DNA from: Aneurinibacillus sp. Ricciae_BoGa-3
Lineage (GTDB): Bacteria; Bacillota; Bacilli; Aneurinibacillales; Aneurinibacillaceae
DNA length: 64,000 nt
Reading direction: 5' to 3'
Assembly (NCBI RefSeq): GCF_028421645.1
Contig: NZ_CP116887.1
Location: forward strand, 1,304,001-1,368,000
Shown here one piece after another: positions 24,113-33,478 of this stretch. Both the position numbers and the translations under genes were made by a program. Position 1 is the stretch's first letter, and each line of letters begins with the position of its first letter. Under the pieces are notes generated by a model. That model was not told the DNA's origin and searched no databases. It was given only the letters and a program-made list of their open reading frames with translations.

Positions 24113-25858
24113 CTATAGTTTAAATTTATTAATGGATGCATCTAACTGTTGCGCCATGGCGGATAAGGCGATTGCCGATGAGGATATCTCCTCCATGGAA
24201 GCCAATTGTTCTTCTGTTGAGGCTGATACAGTTTGCACCCCATCCACACTTTGCTCCGTTGCCTTCGTGACGATATCAATGGAATGGACAATTTGTTCCG
24301 TACTCGCAGTCATTTGTTGTACGGATGCGGATACCTCAGAAATTTGCACGGCAACATCTTCAACCGCAGCCTGAATTTTTTCAAATGACTCGCCTGTTAA
24401 ATAGACATCGTGCATGCCGGTAGCTACTTCATGTGTTCCGGTTTCCATGGAGGCCATGGATTTTTGGATTTCTGATTGTATCGATTTTGTGTATTCTCCA
24501 ATTTGCTTAGCTGATACAGAAGATTGTTCGGCAAGTTTTCGCACTTCATCAGCCACTACAGCAAAACCCCGTCCATGCTCGCCCGCCCTGGCTGCCTCAA
24601 TCGCTGCGTTTAAAGCTAATAAATTGGTCTGGTTAGAGATACCCGTAATGACCTCAACGATATTATCAATTGTTTTGGCATGCTCACCTAACGTGCGAAT
24701 GGCCTGTGCTGAGTCGTTCACTGTGGTCCGGATTGACTCCATTTGCTGTACAACCTTCTGGATTAATAGATGACCTTCTTTTGCTGTATCAGATGCCTGA
24801 ACGGCCGAAGTTGAAACGGCCTCGGATTTTGCAGATATGTGCTGGGCACCCGCCGCTAATTCTTTAATGGTTACATTCGTTTGATTAATGCCGGCAGCTT
24901 GATTTTCAGTTCCAGCCGCTAATTCCTGCATCGTATAAGCTACTTGTTCTGTCGCTTTGCTGGATTGCTCTGCGCTAGCTGACAATTGCTCCGATGAAGA
25001 GGATAGAAGAATAGCGGAATCATTTACCTCTGTTACAATGGATCGCAAAGAATCAATCATCCGGTTAAAGCTCATACTTAGGCGGCCAATCTCATCTTTG
25101 CTTTTTAACTCAAGATGTTCGATCGTCAAATCACCATTGGCAACGCTCTCCGCTTGTACGCTTATTTGCTTAATAGGCTGTGTAATCTTGCGGGCAATCC
25201 ACCATATAATGAAAGCTCCAATAAGAAGGGAAATTCCAAGTGCAATCATCAGAAAATATAATACAAGGTTAGCCCCGCTATTAAAGTCTTGCAGATAGGA
25301 ACCTGCCACAACAACCCACCCCCAATGGGGATCTACTTCTGAATACGTAATTTTTGAGGCTGAGCTATTGGGGTTATTTGGCAAGGGCCAATCATATATC
25401 GTGTATCCTCCACCTTGCTGGGCGGCTTTGATAACGTTTTGCATCACATATGTACCGTCTTTTGCTGTCACGTTCCAAAGATTCTTTCCCTCAGAAGTAG
25501 GGCTTGCCAGTGATTGTCCATGCTGGTCAAGTACATAAAAGAACCCGTTTTTCCCGAGGTCATATCTGGCATTAACCGGACGCAGCCCATTGGCCTGCTT
25601 CTTTCCCAGAATTTCCTGTTTAATCTTTTCCTGGGCGTCCTGCATGGTCAACTGCCCATTTGCAACCTGTTCCTGCAATGAATCAATCATTGCTATAACC
25701 AGGCGAGTATCATTTTTAAGCTGTGTTTCTCCTGCGGCAGTGAGCTGCTGTTTGGAGATTTGAAAACTGACCGAGCCGATTATAATACTAGGGATAGCTA
25801 AGATTAGTAAACTAATGATAATTAACTTTGTTTGTAATGATTTAGAAAATAATGACAT
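24113..25858 (-). CDS. Methyl-accepting chemotaxis protein
   Basis: 581 residues. Membrane helix about 10-32, an extracytoplasmic single-Cache-like sensor domain about 33-195 ('[21 protein letters not shown]', shown in part; '[11 protein letters not shown]'), second helix about 198-220, HAMP about 220-275, then a long coiled-coil signalling domain with the conserved hairpin tip '[19 protein letters not shown]' near residue 440. It senses a small extracellular ligand and controls CheA; the ligand is unknown. The TAG stop and the final LAC of the coding strand coincide with the edge of repeat copy 2. RBS AAAGGAATG. Confidence 0.96.
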   Translation of the reverse strand: MSLFSKSLQTKLIIISLLILAIPSIIIGSVSFQISKQQLTAAGETQLKNDTRLVIAMIDSLQEQVANGQLTMQDAQEKIKQEILGKKQANGLRPVNARYDLGKNGFFYVLDQHGQSLASPTSEGKNLWNVTAKDGTYVMQNVIKAAQQGGGYTIYDWPLPNNPNSSASKITYSEVDPHWGWVVVAGSYLQDFNSGANLVLYFLMIALGISLLIGAFIIWWIARKITQPIKQISVQAESVANGDLTIEHLELKSKDEIGRLSMSFNRMIDSLRSIVTEVNDSAILLSSSSEQLSASAEQSSKATEQVAYTMQELAAGTENQAAGINQTNVTIKELAAGAQHISAKSEAVSTSAVQASDTAKEGHLLIQKVVQQMESIRTTVNDSAQAIRTLGEHAKTIDNIVEVITGISNQTNLLALNAAIEAARAGEHGRGFAVVADEVRKLAEQSSVSAKQIGEYTKSIQSEIQKSMASMETGTHEVATGMHDVYLTGESFEKIQAAVEDVAVQISEVSASVQQMTASTEQIVHSIDIVTKATEQSVDGVQTVSASTEEQLASMEEISSSAIALSAMAQQLDASINKFKL

Positions 25859-25937
25859 TTTTCACTTCATTCCTTTGTCTGATTGTAATTGTCCCCAGGT
25901 CATGCAATGCATCCGTTTACAAGATTCCTTGTGTTGA

Positions 25938-25966
25938 TTGATAATTCAGCTCAAAGCATTTGTCAA
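25938..25966 (-). promoter_or_regulatory. Candidate promoter of the chemoreceptor gene
   Basis: Minus strand TTGACA (25961-25966), 17-bp spacer, TATCAA (25938-25943). No sigma-D box (TAAA-N15-GCCGATAT) noticed. Confidence 0.45.
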
Positions 25967-26113
25967 TGTGTCAAAGAATAGGTTCCACCTCCTATTACAA
26001 AGGGATTAATTTTCTTTTAACAAACAGTTTACCATCTGTACCAAATGAAGGTAATAGGTAATTTTATCTAAACACGTTGTATATGTTGTTAAATTAGCAC
26101 AAGGAATTGTGTA

Positions 26114-26166
26114 AAGTGAAGGTTCACTTGCCGATTTTTATAACTTGCGTATGACGTTACGTCATG
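26114..26166 (+). promoter_or_regulatory. Two palindromes before the MerR gene
   Basis: AAGTGAAGGTTCACTT (26114-26129) is a perfect palindrome of the kind bound by MerR-family activators inside long-spacer promoters. ATGACGTTACGTCAT (about 26151-26165) is a second one, centred 37 bp later. Both precede a TTG-started MerR gene, suggesting autoregulation. Confidence 0.5.
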
Positions 26167-26197
26167 CTCTATTCTGTTTTTGAAAGGAGGAAATACC

Positions 26198-26959
26198 TTG
26201 GATGAAGCAAGAACGCAGTTTTACCAGACGGGTGAATTTGCACAAAAAGCAGGGGTAACAGTTCGGACACTTCGATATTATGACCAGGCCGGGCTGCTTG
26301 TACCCTCTCATTACACAGAAGCCGGACACCGGCTTTACAGTCAAGAGGATTTTGTTCTTCTTCAGCAAATCCTCACACTTAAATTTATCGGCTTATCGTT
26401 GGAGCAAATTCGGATAATTTTTCAGGAAGAGGACTTCGATGTTGCAGCAGCGCTAAAGATGCAGCGTGAAGTTATAGAAGAAAAAAAGCGGCAACTGGAG
26501 CTTGTGATTAAAGCCATTAACGAAGCGGAAGATAGTGTGCGGCACGAATTGAAATCCAACAAGGAAAAATTTATTAAAATTATTGAGGTGATTCAAATGG
26601 AAAAGAATATAGACTGGATTAAAAGGTATTATTCGGAGGAACAGCTGGAAGCGCTCGCTAAGCGGGAATATTCACCTGAACAGCAGAAAGCGGATACGAA
26701 AAGGTGGCAGGACTTAATTGAAGAGGTTAAACAAGCTGTGAACAGCGACCCGGCAAGCCCTCAGGCACAGGACCTTGCTGTACGCTGGCTTGCTTTAATT
26801 GAGGAGTTTACGCAGGGGGATCCAGGTTTGCTTGCAAGCCTGCAAAATATGTATGCAGATCGTGAGCAAATGCCGACTGAATTCAAGCCTTATGATGATG
26901 AAGTCCAAACCTTTATCCAGAAAGCGTTGAACATTTATAAAGAAAGAAGCAGTAAATAA
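26198..26959 (+). CDS. MerR-family regulator with TipAS-like C-terminal domain
   Basis: 253 residues. Winged-helix MerR domain about residues 5-75 ('YQTGEFAQKAGVTVRTLRYY' and 'DQAGLLVPS'), a coiled coil about 80-120, then a helical domain ('IKRYYSEEQLEALAKREYS') resembling the antibiotic-binding TAS domain of TipAL. Such proteins bind varied drugs and activate efflux or self genes. Start TTG 26198 is set by AAAGGAGG at 26183-26190; the TTG at 26180 lies before the ribosome site. Neighbouring drug-export genes fit a resistance role; the ligand is unknown. Confidence 0.9.
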   Translation: MDEARTQFYQTGEFAQKAGVTVRTLRYYDQAGLLVPSHYTEAGHRLYSQEDFVLLQQILTLKFIGLSLEQIRIIFQEEDFDVAAALKMQREVIEEKKRQLELVIKAINEAEDSVRHELKSNKEKFIKIIEVIQMEKNIDWIKRYYSEEQLEALAKREYSPEQQKADTKRWQDLIEEVKQAVNSDPASPQAQDLAVRWLALIEEFTQGDPGLLASLQNMYADREQMPTEFKPYDDEVQTFIQKALNIYKERSSK

Positions 26960-26965
26960 AAGTAC

Positions 26966-27005
26966 AAAACCGATTTTCCACTAAAATTGGGAAATCGGTT
27001 CTTTG
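26966..27005 (+). terminator. Terminator after the MerR gene
   Basis: AAAACCGATTTTCC and GGGAAATCGGTT arms around ACTAAAATT, then CTTTGT. It ends just before the marR promoter. Confidence 0.65.
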
Positions 27006-27007
27006 TA

Positions 27008-27047
27008 TTGACAGACATTTCCCATTGTCATATTATTAGCATGCAAA
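27008..27047 (+). promoter_or_regulatory. marR promoter with operator
   Basis: TTGACA (27008-27013), 17-bp spacer, TATTAT (27031-27036). TTAGCATGCAAA (27036-27047) overlaps the -10 box and matches the TTAGCATGCTAA palindrome before the next gene. Confidence 0.75.
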
Positions 27048-27085
27048 GCAAGTTAAAAGAAACAAATTTAAGAAGGATGATGTAA

Positions 27086-27508
27086 ATGGATTTGTTCGAA
27101 AGCCCTGGCTTTCTTGTGAACAGGCTGGCGCACGTTATGGCCAATGAACTGGAGAGAAGATTTAAAGTGCATGGAATTACACCTTCTCAGTGGTCCATCT
27201 TAGCTGTACTTTGGCAACGTGAAGGTATACCGCAAGTAGAACTTCAGCAAAGACTGAGGCTGGAAGGGGCCACGGTGACCGGAATCTTACAACGGATGGA
27301 AAAAGCCGGGCTCATCCAAAGACAAGTTGATAAGGCCGATAAACGAGCCATGCTTGTGTATCTGACGGAACAAGGTAAAAGTCTTGAAGAAATATTGATT
27401 CCAGAGGCAAAGGCTGTCAATGAGCTGGCACTTAAAGATTTTACGGAAGATGAGCGCTTATTTTTAGTCCGGTTGTTAACACGTGCATTACACAACATGA
27501 ATTTTTAA
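27086..27508 (+). CDS. MarR-family transcriptional regulator
   Basis: 140 residues, typical MarR length. The winged helix-turn-helix covers about residues 35-100 ('HGITPSQWSILAVLWQREG', 'GATVTGILQRMEKAGLIQRQ', then 'DKRAMLVYLTEQG'), ending with the dimerisation helix 'FLVRLLTRALHNM'. Start ATG after GAAGGATGATG. It probably represses itself and the monooxygenase gene through the shared TTAGCATGC sites and is released by a small aromatic or drug-like ligand; the last part is family knowledge. Confidence 0.93.
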   Translation: MDLFESPGFLVNRLAHVMANELERRFKVHGITPSQWSILAVLWQREGIPQVELQQRLRLEGATVTGILQRMEKAGLIQRQVDKADKRAMLVYLTEQGKSLEEILIPEAKAVNELALKDFTEDERLFLVRLLTRALHNMNF

Positions 27509-27538
27509 AACACCGAAAAATTTTTTAGCGTTATTTGG

Positions 27539-27550
27539 TTAGCATGCTAA
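27539..27550 (+). promoter_or_regulatory. MarR operator before the monooxygenase
   Basis: TTAGCATGCTAA, a perfect 12-bp palindrome, directly followed by TAATAT, a plausible -10 box. Confidence 0.7.
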
Positions 27551-27573
27551 TAATATAAGGAGGAATGAATAGG

Positions 27574-28791
27574 ATGGATCAAGTCATGTATACCGATGTT
27601 TGTATCGTAGGTGGGGGCCCAGCAGGGATGATTCTTGGACTTTTGTTGGCAAGTCAGGGAGTGGATGTAACAGTTCTAGAGAAAAGTGCGAATTTTGATC
27701 GGCAATACAGAGGAGAGATTATGCATCCACGATTTGTACAGATGATGGAACAGATTGGGTTGCGGACGTTTCTTGAACAGTATCCTCATCTCAAGCTTGA
27801 TGAAGGCGGGCTGTACCACAAGGATAAAGTGCTGGTGCCCATCCGTTTTTCAGATTTAGTACCGGAGTTTCCTTATGCCTTTTGGATGCCGCAGCCTATC
27901 TTGTTGAATGCACTATACGATAAAGGGAAAATGTACCCTTCTTTTCATTTACAGTTTCACTCTTCGGTAAAGGAGCTGTTGAAAGAAGAAGGACGCATTG
28001 TAGGAGTCAAAGCTGAAACAAAAGAGGGAGAGATGCTAATCCACGCAAAAGTTACAGTCGGTGCCGATGGAAGGTTTTCGTTAATCCGGAAGCTCGGTCA
28101 ATTTGAAATGGAATATGAGCACTACAATCACGATGTAGCCTGGTTTACTACTCAGCTGCCCCAAGGAATGCCAAAGCAAATTCAACTGGTAATGACAGAT
28201 TCTCACTTCTGCCTCGTTTTACCGAAGTACCCCGATTCCATTCAAGGAGGCATTACCTTTAAAAAAGGGGAATGGAAACAAATACAGGATAAAGGAATTG
28301 CCCATTTTCGCAAGGAATTAGCTGAAGCGAGTCCCGCATTTAAAGAATTTACTGATTCTTTGAGGGATTTTAAATCATTTACAATTTTGCAGGCAAAAAC
28401 GATGTTTGTGAGGGAGTGGGCCAAAGATGGCTGCTTATTAATTGGAGATGCTGCACATTGCGCGTCCCCTGCAGGAGGAATCGGGGTTTCCTTATCTACT
28501 GCTACGGCGATTGTTGCTGCGGATGTCATTTACGAAGGATTACAAAAAGGAGATCTCTCTTTGAATCAGCTAGGGAAAGTACAAGACATTCGTTGTGAGG
28601 ATGTTCGTACTGTTCATCAATTACAACTCAAGCAAGAGGCTATGCAGATGTCTCAAAGCCCTTTCATGAAAAAAATCCGCCCTTATCTTATTTCTATGAT
28701 GTCAAAGATGTCCATCATTAAGTCTGTACAAAAAAAGGTCTTTGTCATGAGTGAAACGTTACCGATTAACGCAAGATTTAACCTCCGTTAA
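27574..28791 (+). CDS. FAD-dependent monooxygenase (aromatic hydroxylase/PHBH fold)
   Basis: 405 residues. FAD motifs in order: GxGxxG as 'CIVGGGPAGMILGLLL' near residue 10, the DG motif 'VGADGRFSLIRKLG' near 165, and the GD motif 'LIGDAAHCASPAGGIGVSL' near 290. These mark class A flavin monooxygenases, which hydroxylate phenols, polyketides or some antibiotics. AAGGAGG at 27557-27563 favours ATG 27574 over the ATG at 27565, which is too close. Sits between a MarR regulator and an exporter (now broken), which fits detoxification. Substrate unknown. Confidence 0.9.
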   Translation: MDQVMYTDVCIVGGGPAGMILGLLLASQGVDVTVLEKSANFDRQYRGEIMHPRFVQMMEQIGLRTFLEQYPHLKLDEGGLYHKDKVLVPIRFSDLVPEFPYAFWMPQPILLNALYDKGKMYPSFHLQFHSSVKELLKEEGRIVGVKAETKEGEMLIHAKVTVGADGRFSLIRKLGQFEMEYEHYNHDVAWFTTQLPQGMPKQIQLVMTDSHFCLVLPKYPDSIQGGITFKKGEWKQIQDKGIAHFRKELAEASPAFKEFTDSLRDFKSFTILQAKTMFVREWAKDGCLLIGDAAHCASPAGGIGVSLSTATAIVAADVIYEGLQKGDLSLNQLGKVQDIRCEDVRTVHQLQLKQEAMQMSQSPFMKKIRPYLISMMSKMSIIKSVQKKVFVMSETLPINARFNLR

Positions 28792-28814
28792 TAAATGAGA
28801 AAGGAAAGATGAAA

Positions 28815-30138
28815 ATGAAGAATGCCAACAGGCGGACGGTTACGATTGCTATGATGGTTGCAACCGTACTAGCTGCTATTGAAAGTACGATTGTCAGCAC
28901 GGCGATGCCGACCATTGTGAGTGAACTTGGCGGATTACAATTAATTAGTTGGGTAGTAGCGGTGTATCTGTTAACATCCGCTGTAACAACCCCTATCTAT
29001 GGAAAGTTGGCCGATCTTTTTGGACGTAAAATCATATTTACGGTAGGTACGATGCTTTTCTTACTTGGTTCCATGCTTTCTGGATTGTCCCACAGCATGA
29101 CACAGCTTATCTGGTTTCGAGCATTTCAAGGAATCGGCGCAGGAGCGATTCTTCCGATTACCTTCACGATTATCGGGGACATCTGAAACGTTTGAGATAA
29201 AAAGAAAGCATATCGATTACCCTGGAGTTCTATCGTTTACTCTTGGAATAACGGCATTACTCTACGCACTATTAACCGGTGGCACCCAATATCCTTGGAG
29301 TTCAAGCATAATCGTAAGTTTGTTTCTATTTTCAGCCATCTTTCTTAGCCTGTTTATCTAAATACAAACGAAATCTCCTGACCCGATGCTGCCGCTCTCT
29401 CTATTTCGTATCCGCGTGATCGCCATATGCAATCTTGCTGGTTTTGTAGTCAGTGGCATTCTTATCGCGATTACGGTTTATCTGCCTCTTTGGATACAGG
29501 GCATACATGGGCAAGGAGCGACTAGCTCGGGATTAACGCTCATCCCTCTTTCAATAGGGTGGCCCTTGGGAGCTGCCATTGGAGGGAGGATTATGCTGAA
29601 GCTGGGAGAAAAGATGACATCATTTATCGGAATATCAGCTCTGTTCATCGGCTCCCTTATGCTAGGCTTTATAGGGAATCATACGCCGTATTGGATGCTT
29701 ACAAGCGTAATGTTCGTGATGGGGCTTGGCTTTGGATTTGCCATTACCACGTTTACGGTATGTATCCAATCTGCCGTTGGATGGCAACTGAGGGGTGCTG
29801 CTACAGCCTCAAGCACATTTTTGCGTACATTAGGGCAAACCGTTGGAATTGCTGTGTTTGGTACCTTATTTAATCACAACATAAACGATTATCTAGCTGC
29901 CCACCATAATGTATTGAAACAGAGTGTGGATATAAATAAGCTTTTCAATCCTCACTTTTCTAGAAGTATTTCTGAAAGAACTTTTGAAGTCATGCGAGAA
30001 GCCGTTGCTGTAGGATTACATCAAATATTTCTTTTGGTTTTGGGTCTCTCCATCCTTGCATTGTTAGTATGTATGGCACTCCCTGGAAAACGCTCCGTTG
30101 CGGTGGGAAATAAAACCGATAAAAGTGAGGGGGTTTAA
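28815..30138 (+). pseudogene. Disrupted DHA2-family MFS drug exporter
   Basis: The first piece (28815-29186) encodes helices 1-4 with motif A ('GKLADLFGRK') and ends at TGA after 'FTIIGDI'. In the intact paralogue at 30224-31720 the sequence continues for about 65 more residues before 'NHIDYAG'; here 'KRKHIDYPGV' follows within 30 bp, so about 190 bp are deleted with a frame change. A second lesion, TAA near 29359, replaces the Trp codon seen in the paralogue ('FVWIEAKSP'). The last frame runs 29386-30138 to a normal C-terminus. Not functional as one transporter. Confidence 0.92.
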
Positions 30139-30174
30139 TAGGAGCACAAATGAGTATAGCAACAAGGTTAATGA

Positions 30175-30220
30175 AAAAAAGCCCGCTAGGCTCGTTGATG
30201 AGCATGTGGGCTTTATTTCG
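30175..30220. terminator. Bidirectional terminator between the convergent MFS genes
   Basis: AAAGCCC (30178-30184) and GGGCTTT (30208-30214) with an inner CTC/GAG, A-rich on the left and T-rich on the right. Confidence 0.75.
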
Positions 30221-30223
30221 TAT

Positions 30224-31720
30224 CTATTTTGCATGTGCTGTTTCTTCCTGTTTCCCTTGCCGGGCTAAAAAGAGAACCACTAGCAGAGCGGCTATCGCAA
30301 TGAAGATAAGTCCGTAAAAAATAGTTTGCAGGCTTGAAGCAAGGCCCGTGCGCATCAGTTCCAGAAGTGCTTTCGGCATATGCTGCACATTTTCAGGATT
30401 TAACAGCTGATTCATATCCTGGCTCTGTGAACCGGCGTTACCGTGTATATGAGCGGACATGAACTTCGCCATCGAGCTGTTGAAGATCGTCCCAAATACC
30501 GCAATGCCAAATGTCTGCCCCAGCGTTCTTACAAAGGAGTTAGAAGCGGTGGCGGCACCGCGAAGATTCCAGTCAACAGCGGACTGAACGACGACAGTAA
30601 ACACGGTTGTCGCCAAACCAAAACCTAATCCAGACACAAACATAATGATTACAATCATTACATGCGGCATTGACGGGCTTATAAATGCAAGCCAGACTGA
30701 ACTCAGCAGGAGAATGATGGTTCCGAGCAGTGAGGTGGTGCGGGCACCAAGCCTCAGCAACAAACGCCCACTCAATACAGCGCCGAGTGGCCAGCCAATG
30801 GACATGGGAGCCATAATTAATCCTGAGTTTGTCGCTCCCTCGCCATAAACGCCTTGTACCCACATGGGAATATAAGCATTAATCGCAATCAGCAGAGCGC
30901 TCACTAAAAAGGAAGCAATGTTCGAGATGGAAATAATTCTTATTTTAAATAGGGAAAGGGGCAGCATTGGCTCCGGTGACTTTGCCTCAATCCAGACAAA
31001 AAGTGCACCAAAAATTACGACCAAGGCAAACAGTCCAAGGATAAACGAGGAGCTCCAGGCAAACTGTTGACCGCCCGTGAGCAGCGCATATAAGAGCGAA
31101 GTCGTCGCAATTGTGAAAGCTGCGGCTCCCGCATAATCAATATGATTCTTTTTCTTCTCAAACTTTTCATCTAGGTTGATCCACACCATGATGAGGGCAA
31201 TGACCCCAAAGGGAACATTAATATAGAAAATCCAATGCCAGGAAATTTGATCCACGAAGAATCCTCCGACGAGAGGGCCCACAATCCCTGCAATCCCCCA
31301 GATCGAGCTGAAGAAGCCTTGAATTTTAGCGCGTTCCTCAAAAGAGTAAATATCCCCGATAATGGTAAATGTCGCAGGAAGAACGGCTCCTGCACCAATT
31401 CCCTGAATTGCGCGGAACCAGATTAACTGTTGCATCGATTGGGATAAGCCGCAGAGCATCGAGCCAACGAGAAAAAGGATCGTCCCAATCGCAAAGATAA
31501 TCTTGCGTCCGAATAAGTCTGATAATTTTCCGTAAATCGGAGTTGTGACAGATGTTGTAAGCAGATACACGGCGAATACCCAGCTAATTAACTTAATACC
31601 GCCCAGGTCGCTGACAATTCTGGGCATAGCTGTACTCACAATCGTTACTTCAATGGCGGCCAGAAAAGTGGCGACCATCATAGCGATAGTTACATTTCTT
31701 CTATTTGTTTTGCCTTGCAT
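30224..31720 (-). CDS. DHA2-family MFS drug exporter (EmrB/QacA type, 14 TM)
   Basis: 498 residues, about 14 membrane helices. Motif A 'GKLSDLFGRKIIF' near 67 and antiporter motif C 'GIAGIVGPLVGGFF' near 150 are present. Exports drugs by proton antiport. AAAGGAG 8-14 bp upstream fixes ATG 31720; frame is open upstream to 31783. Clearly a paralogue of the broken gene 28815-30138, arranged convergently with it, and apparently intact. The promoter region holds two strong palindromes. Confidence 0.94.
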   Translation of the reverse strand: MQGKTNRRNVTIAMMVATFLAAIEVTIVSTAMPRIVSDLGGIKLISWVFAVYLLTTSVTTPIYGKLSDLFGRKIIFAIGTILFLVGSMLCGLSQSMQQLIWFRAIQGIGAGAVLPATFTIIGDIYSFEERAKIQGFFSSIWGIAGIVGPLVGGFFVDQISWHWIFYINVPFGVIALIMVWINLDEKFEKKKNHIDYAGAAAFTIATTSLLYALLTGGQQFAWSSSFILGLFALVVIFGALFVWIEAKSPEPMLPLSLFKIRIISISNIASFLVSALLIAINAYIPMWVQGVYGEGATNSGLIMAPMSIGWPLGAVLSGRLLLRLGARTTSLLGTIILLLSSVWLAFISPSMPHVMIVIIMFVSGLGFGLATTVFTVVVQSAVDWNLRGAATASNSFVRTLGQTFGIAVFGTIFNSSMAKFMSAHIHGNAGSQSQDMNQLLNPENVQHMPKALLELMRTGLASSLQTIFYGLIFIAIAALLVVLFLARQGKQEETAHAK

Positions 31721-31758
31721 TGCGTATCTCCTTTCCTGAAATCTTGCAGGGTTAAATG

Positions 31759-31797
31759 ACCGATAATATCGGATGAAATCCATCTGTATATACAGAT
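31759..31797 (-). promoter_or_regulatory. Operator palindromes before the MFS exporter
   Basis: ATCTGTATATACAGAT (31782-31797) is a perfect 16-bp palindrome and CCGATAATATCGG (about 31760-31772) a second one. Typical of TetR/PadR-family sites; no regulator gene is adjacent. Confidence 0.6.
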
Positions 31798-32051
31798 TTC
31801 TTATGTATCTCTACCCCAATTTATTATGACTTGACTATTTTAATGGAAGCAATGCAGCAAGGTCAATAAGGAAAGGTTTATAACTGTTGCATAAAGGGTA
31901 TGTAACTCTGATTTATTTTCTTAGTAAAGGGTTATACTCCTTCATAGAAATGATACATAAAAAAATAAAACTATACCCACCAATATATGATATATTCTAA
32001 ATGTGCTTAATTTTGAGACCTTAGTTTTAAATGAGAGAGGTTTGATTAAGA

Positions 32052-33161
32052 GTGGCAGGTACGGTAATTGAAAGGTTTGCTGATTATTTGGAGAAGAATC
32101 AGGTTACTCAGGTCTCGGAATGGCGGCGGAAAGTAAAAATCTCTGAGTCCGATAGATTTAAGAATGAAGTATACCATAATGGCAATATGCTGTATCAGCT
32201 TATCATTCAGTACCTTCGTTCTCAGATTTCACTTGACCAGGTAAAAACACTTGCTGAAAAGGTAGGGATCGAACGCCTTCTGGCAGATGTAAACATAGGG
32301 GAGTTTATCTATAACATTAACCTGGGCAGAAGTGAGATTTTTAATAATCTTAGCCGTTCCGAATTTTCGCTGCAGGAGCTCCAGATTGTCATCGAAAAAA
32401 TAAATGAGTGTTTTGACTGCTTTATAAGCAATGCGCTTTCCAGATATATTAATTTGAAGAACGCAGATTTAGAAGAAATGAAAGTATTTGTTGAGCAAAC
32501 CCATAAAGAAAGATTAACGATTCTTAGCCAAATATCATCAAGCTTTGTGCATGAATTTAGAAATCCGTTGACAGCGGTTATTGGGTTTACCAAGCTGCTG
32601 ATGGAGAAGTACCCGGACTTAGACTACTTTGATATTATCATGCACGAGCTTCAACAGCTTAATTATAGGATTACACAATTTTTGCTCGTTTCCAGAAAGG
32701 GTGTACTAGAAGAGGAGAAAGAACAGTTCCTGCTGAGCGATATTCTAAGTGAAATCATCGCGTTTATTTCACCCGGCTTAGCAGATTGGGACGTTAAAGT
32801 TGTATCAGAAATTGAACCGGATATTTACTTTTATGGATACAAGAATGAACTGCGCCAGGTTTTTATCAATCTGATGGTTAATTCTCTTGAATCTTTGCAG
32901 ACGAAAAGCCTTGAGCGAAAAATTTTTCTAAAAGCAGCTGAGAAAGAAACGGGCATACAAATAGAGATAATAAACAACGGGCCGCCTATCCCCGCAAGTC
33001 TTCTTCCGATTATCTTTGAACCCTTCGTGACAACGAAAGAACTCGGAACGGGGATCGGTTTATATATCTGCAAGAAAATCATCGAGCGGCAAAATGGCAC
33101 GATCTTGTGCAGCTCTGATGAATTAAGAACGGCCTTTACGATTTTTTTGCCAAATAAGTAG
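32052..33161 (+). CDS. Soluble sensor histidine kinase, sporulation-kinase-like
   Basis: 369 residues, no membrane helix. Residues 1-150 are a helical domain resembling the RsbRD N-terminal or globin-sensor-like helical domains ('VTQVSEWRRKVKISESDRF'). The H-box 'SSFVHEFRNPLTAVIGF' lies near residue 170, N-box 'INLMVNSLESL' near 278, G-boxes 'NNGPPI' and 'GTGIGLYICKKI' near 315-345. The usual DxG is NNG here, which may lower ATP affinity. No response regulator is adjacent, as for Kin kinases of the sporulation phosphorelay. Start GTG after GAGAGAGG. What it senses is unknown. Confidence 0.88.
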   Translation: MAGTVIERFADYLEKNQVTQVSEWRRKVKISESDRFKNEVYHNGNMLYQLIIQYLRSQISLDQVKTLAEKVGIERLLADVNIGEFIYNINLGRSEIFNNLSRSEFSLQELQIVIEKINECFDCFISNALSRYINLKNADLEEMKVFVEQTHKERLTILSQISSSFVHEFRNPLTAVIGFTKLLMEKYPDLDYFDIIMHELQQLNYRITQFLLVSRKGVLEEEKEQFLLSDILSEIIAFISPGLADWDVKVVSEIEPDIYFYGYKNELRQVFINLMVNSLESLQTKSLERKIFLKAAEKETGIQIEIINNGPPIPASLLPIIFEPFVTTKELGTGIGLYICKKIIERQNGTILCSSDELRTAFTIFLPNK

Positions 33162-33212
33162 TTGTACATGTTAAGGAGGGCTGGCAGCCCCCCGTTGACA
33201 ACCTCTAAACCC

Positions 33213-33243
33213 GATCCCGGCAGCACCTAGCCGGGATCTTTTC
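33213..33243 (+). terminator. Terminator after the kinase gene
   Basis: GATCCCGG, CAGCACCTAG loop, CCGGGATC, then TTTTC. Confidence 0.85.
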
Positions 33244-33360
33244 ATTCATACAAAGTCATATGAGTTTTTTGTTCCTTTTAGTAGGCCAGCCTCTCTTCTA
33301 GGGAGCCGCAATGAAACGCAAATGTATGCCGGTCCGGGTCGGTAAAATAAATCGATTGGT
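33242..33360 (-). pseudogene. C-terminal remnant of a FosB-like metallothiol transferase (VOC family)
   Basis: On the minus strand a frame reads 'NHQSIYFTDPDRHTFAFHCG' then 'SLEERLAY', stop, 'KEQKTHMTLYE', stop. This matches the end of FosB-type fosfomycin resistance proteins (QSIYFTDPDGHKFE..., LxxRLxYY, HMTFY). The TAC-to-TAA change interrupts it, and everything upstream is gone. About 40 of roughly 140 residues remain. Confidence 0.8.
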
Positions 33361-33478
33361 GATTACGGAATTATGGTTTACCAAATTTTAAGCGTAAGAG
33401 AGAGCGAATAGATTTAATCGCCGGTAAAAAAAATAAACTGGAGCTAAAATGCGGCAAGGAACAGAAGGAGAGGGCGCA

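Noticed and set aside
26180-26197. Upstream TTG as the start of the MerR gene
   Set aside because: The strong AAAGGAGG site lies after it, so the TTG at 26198 is the better start.
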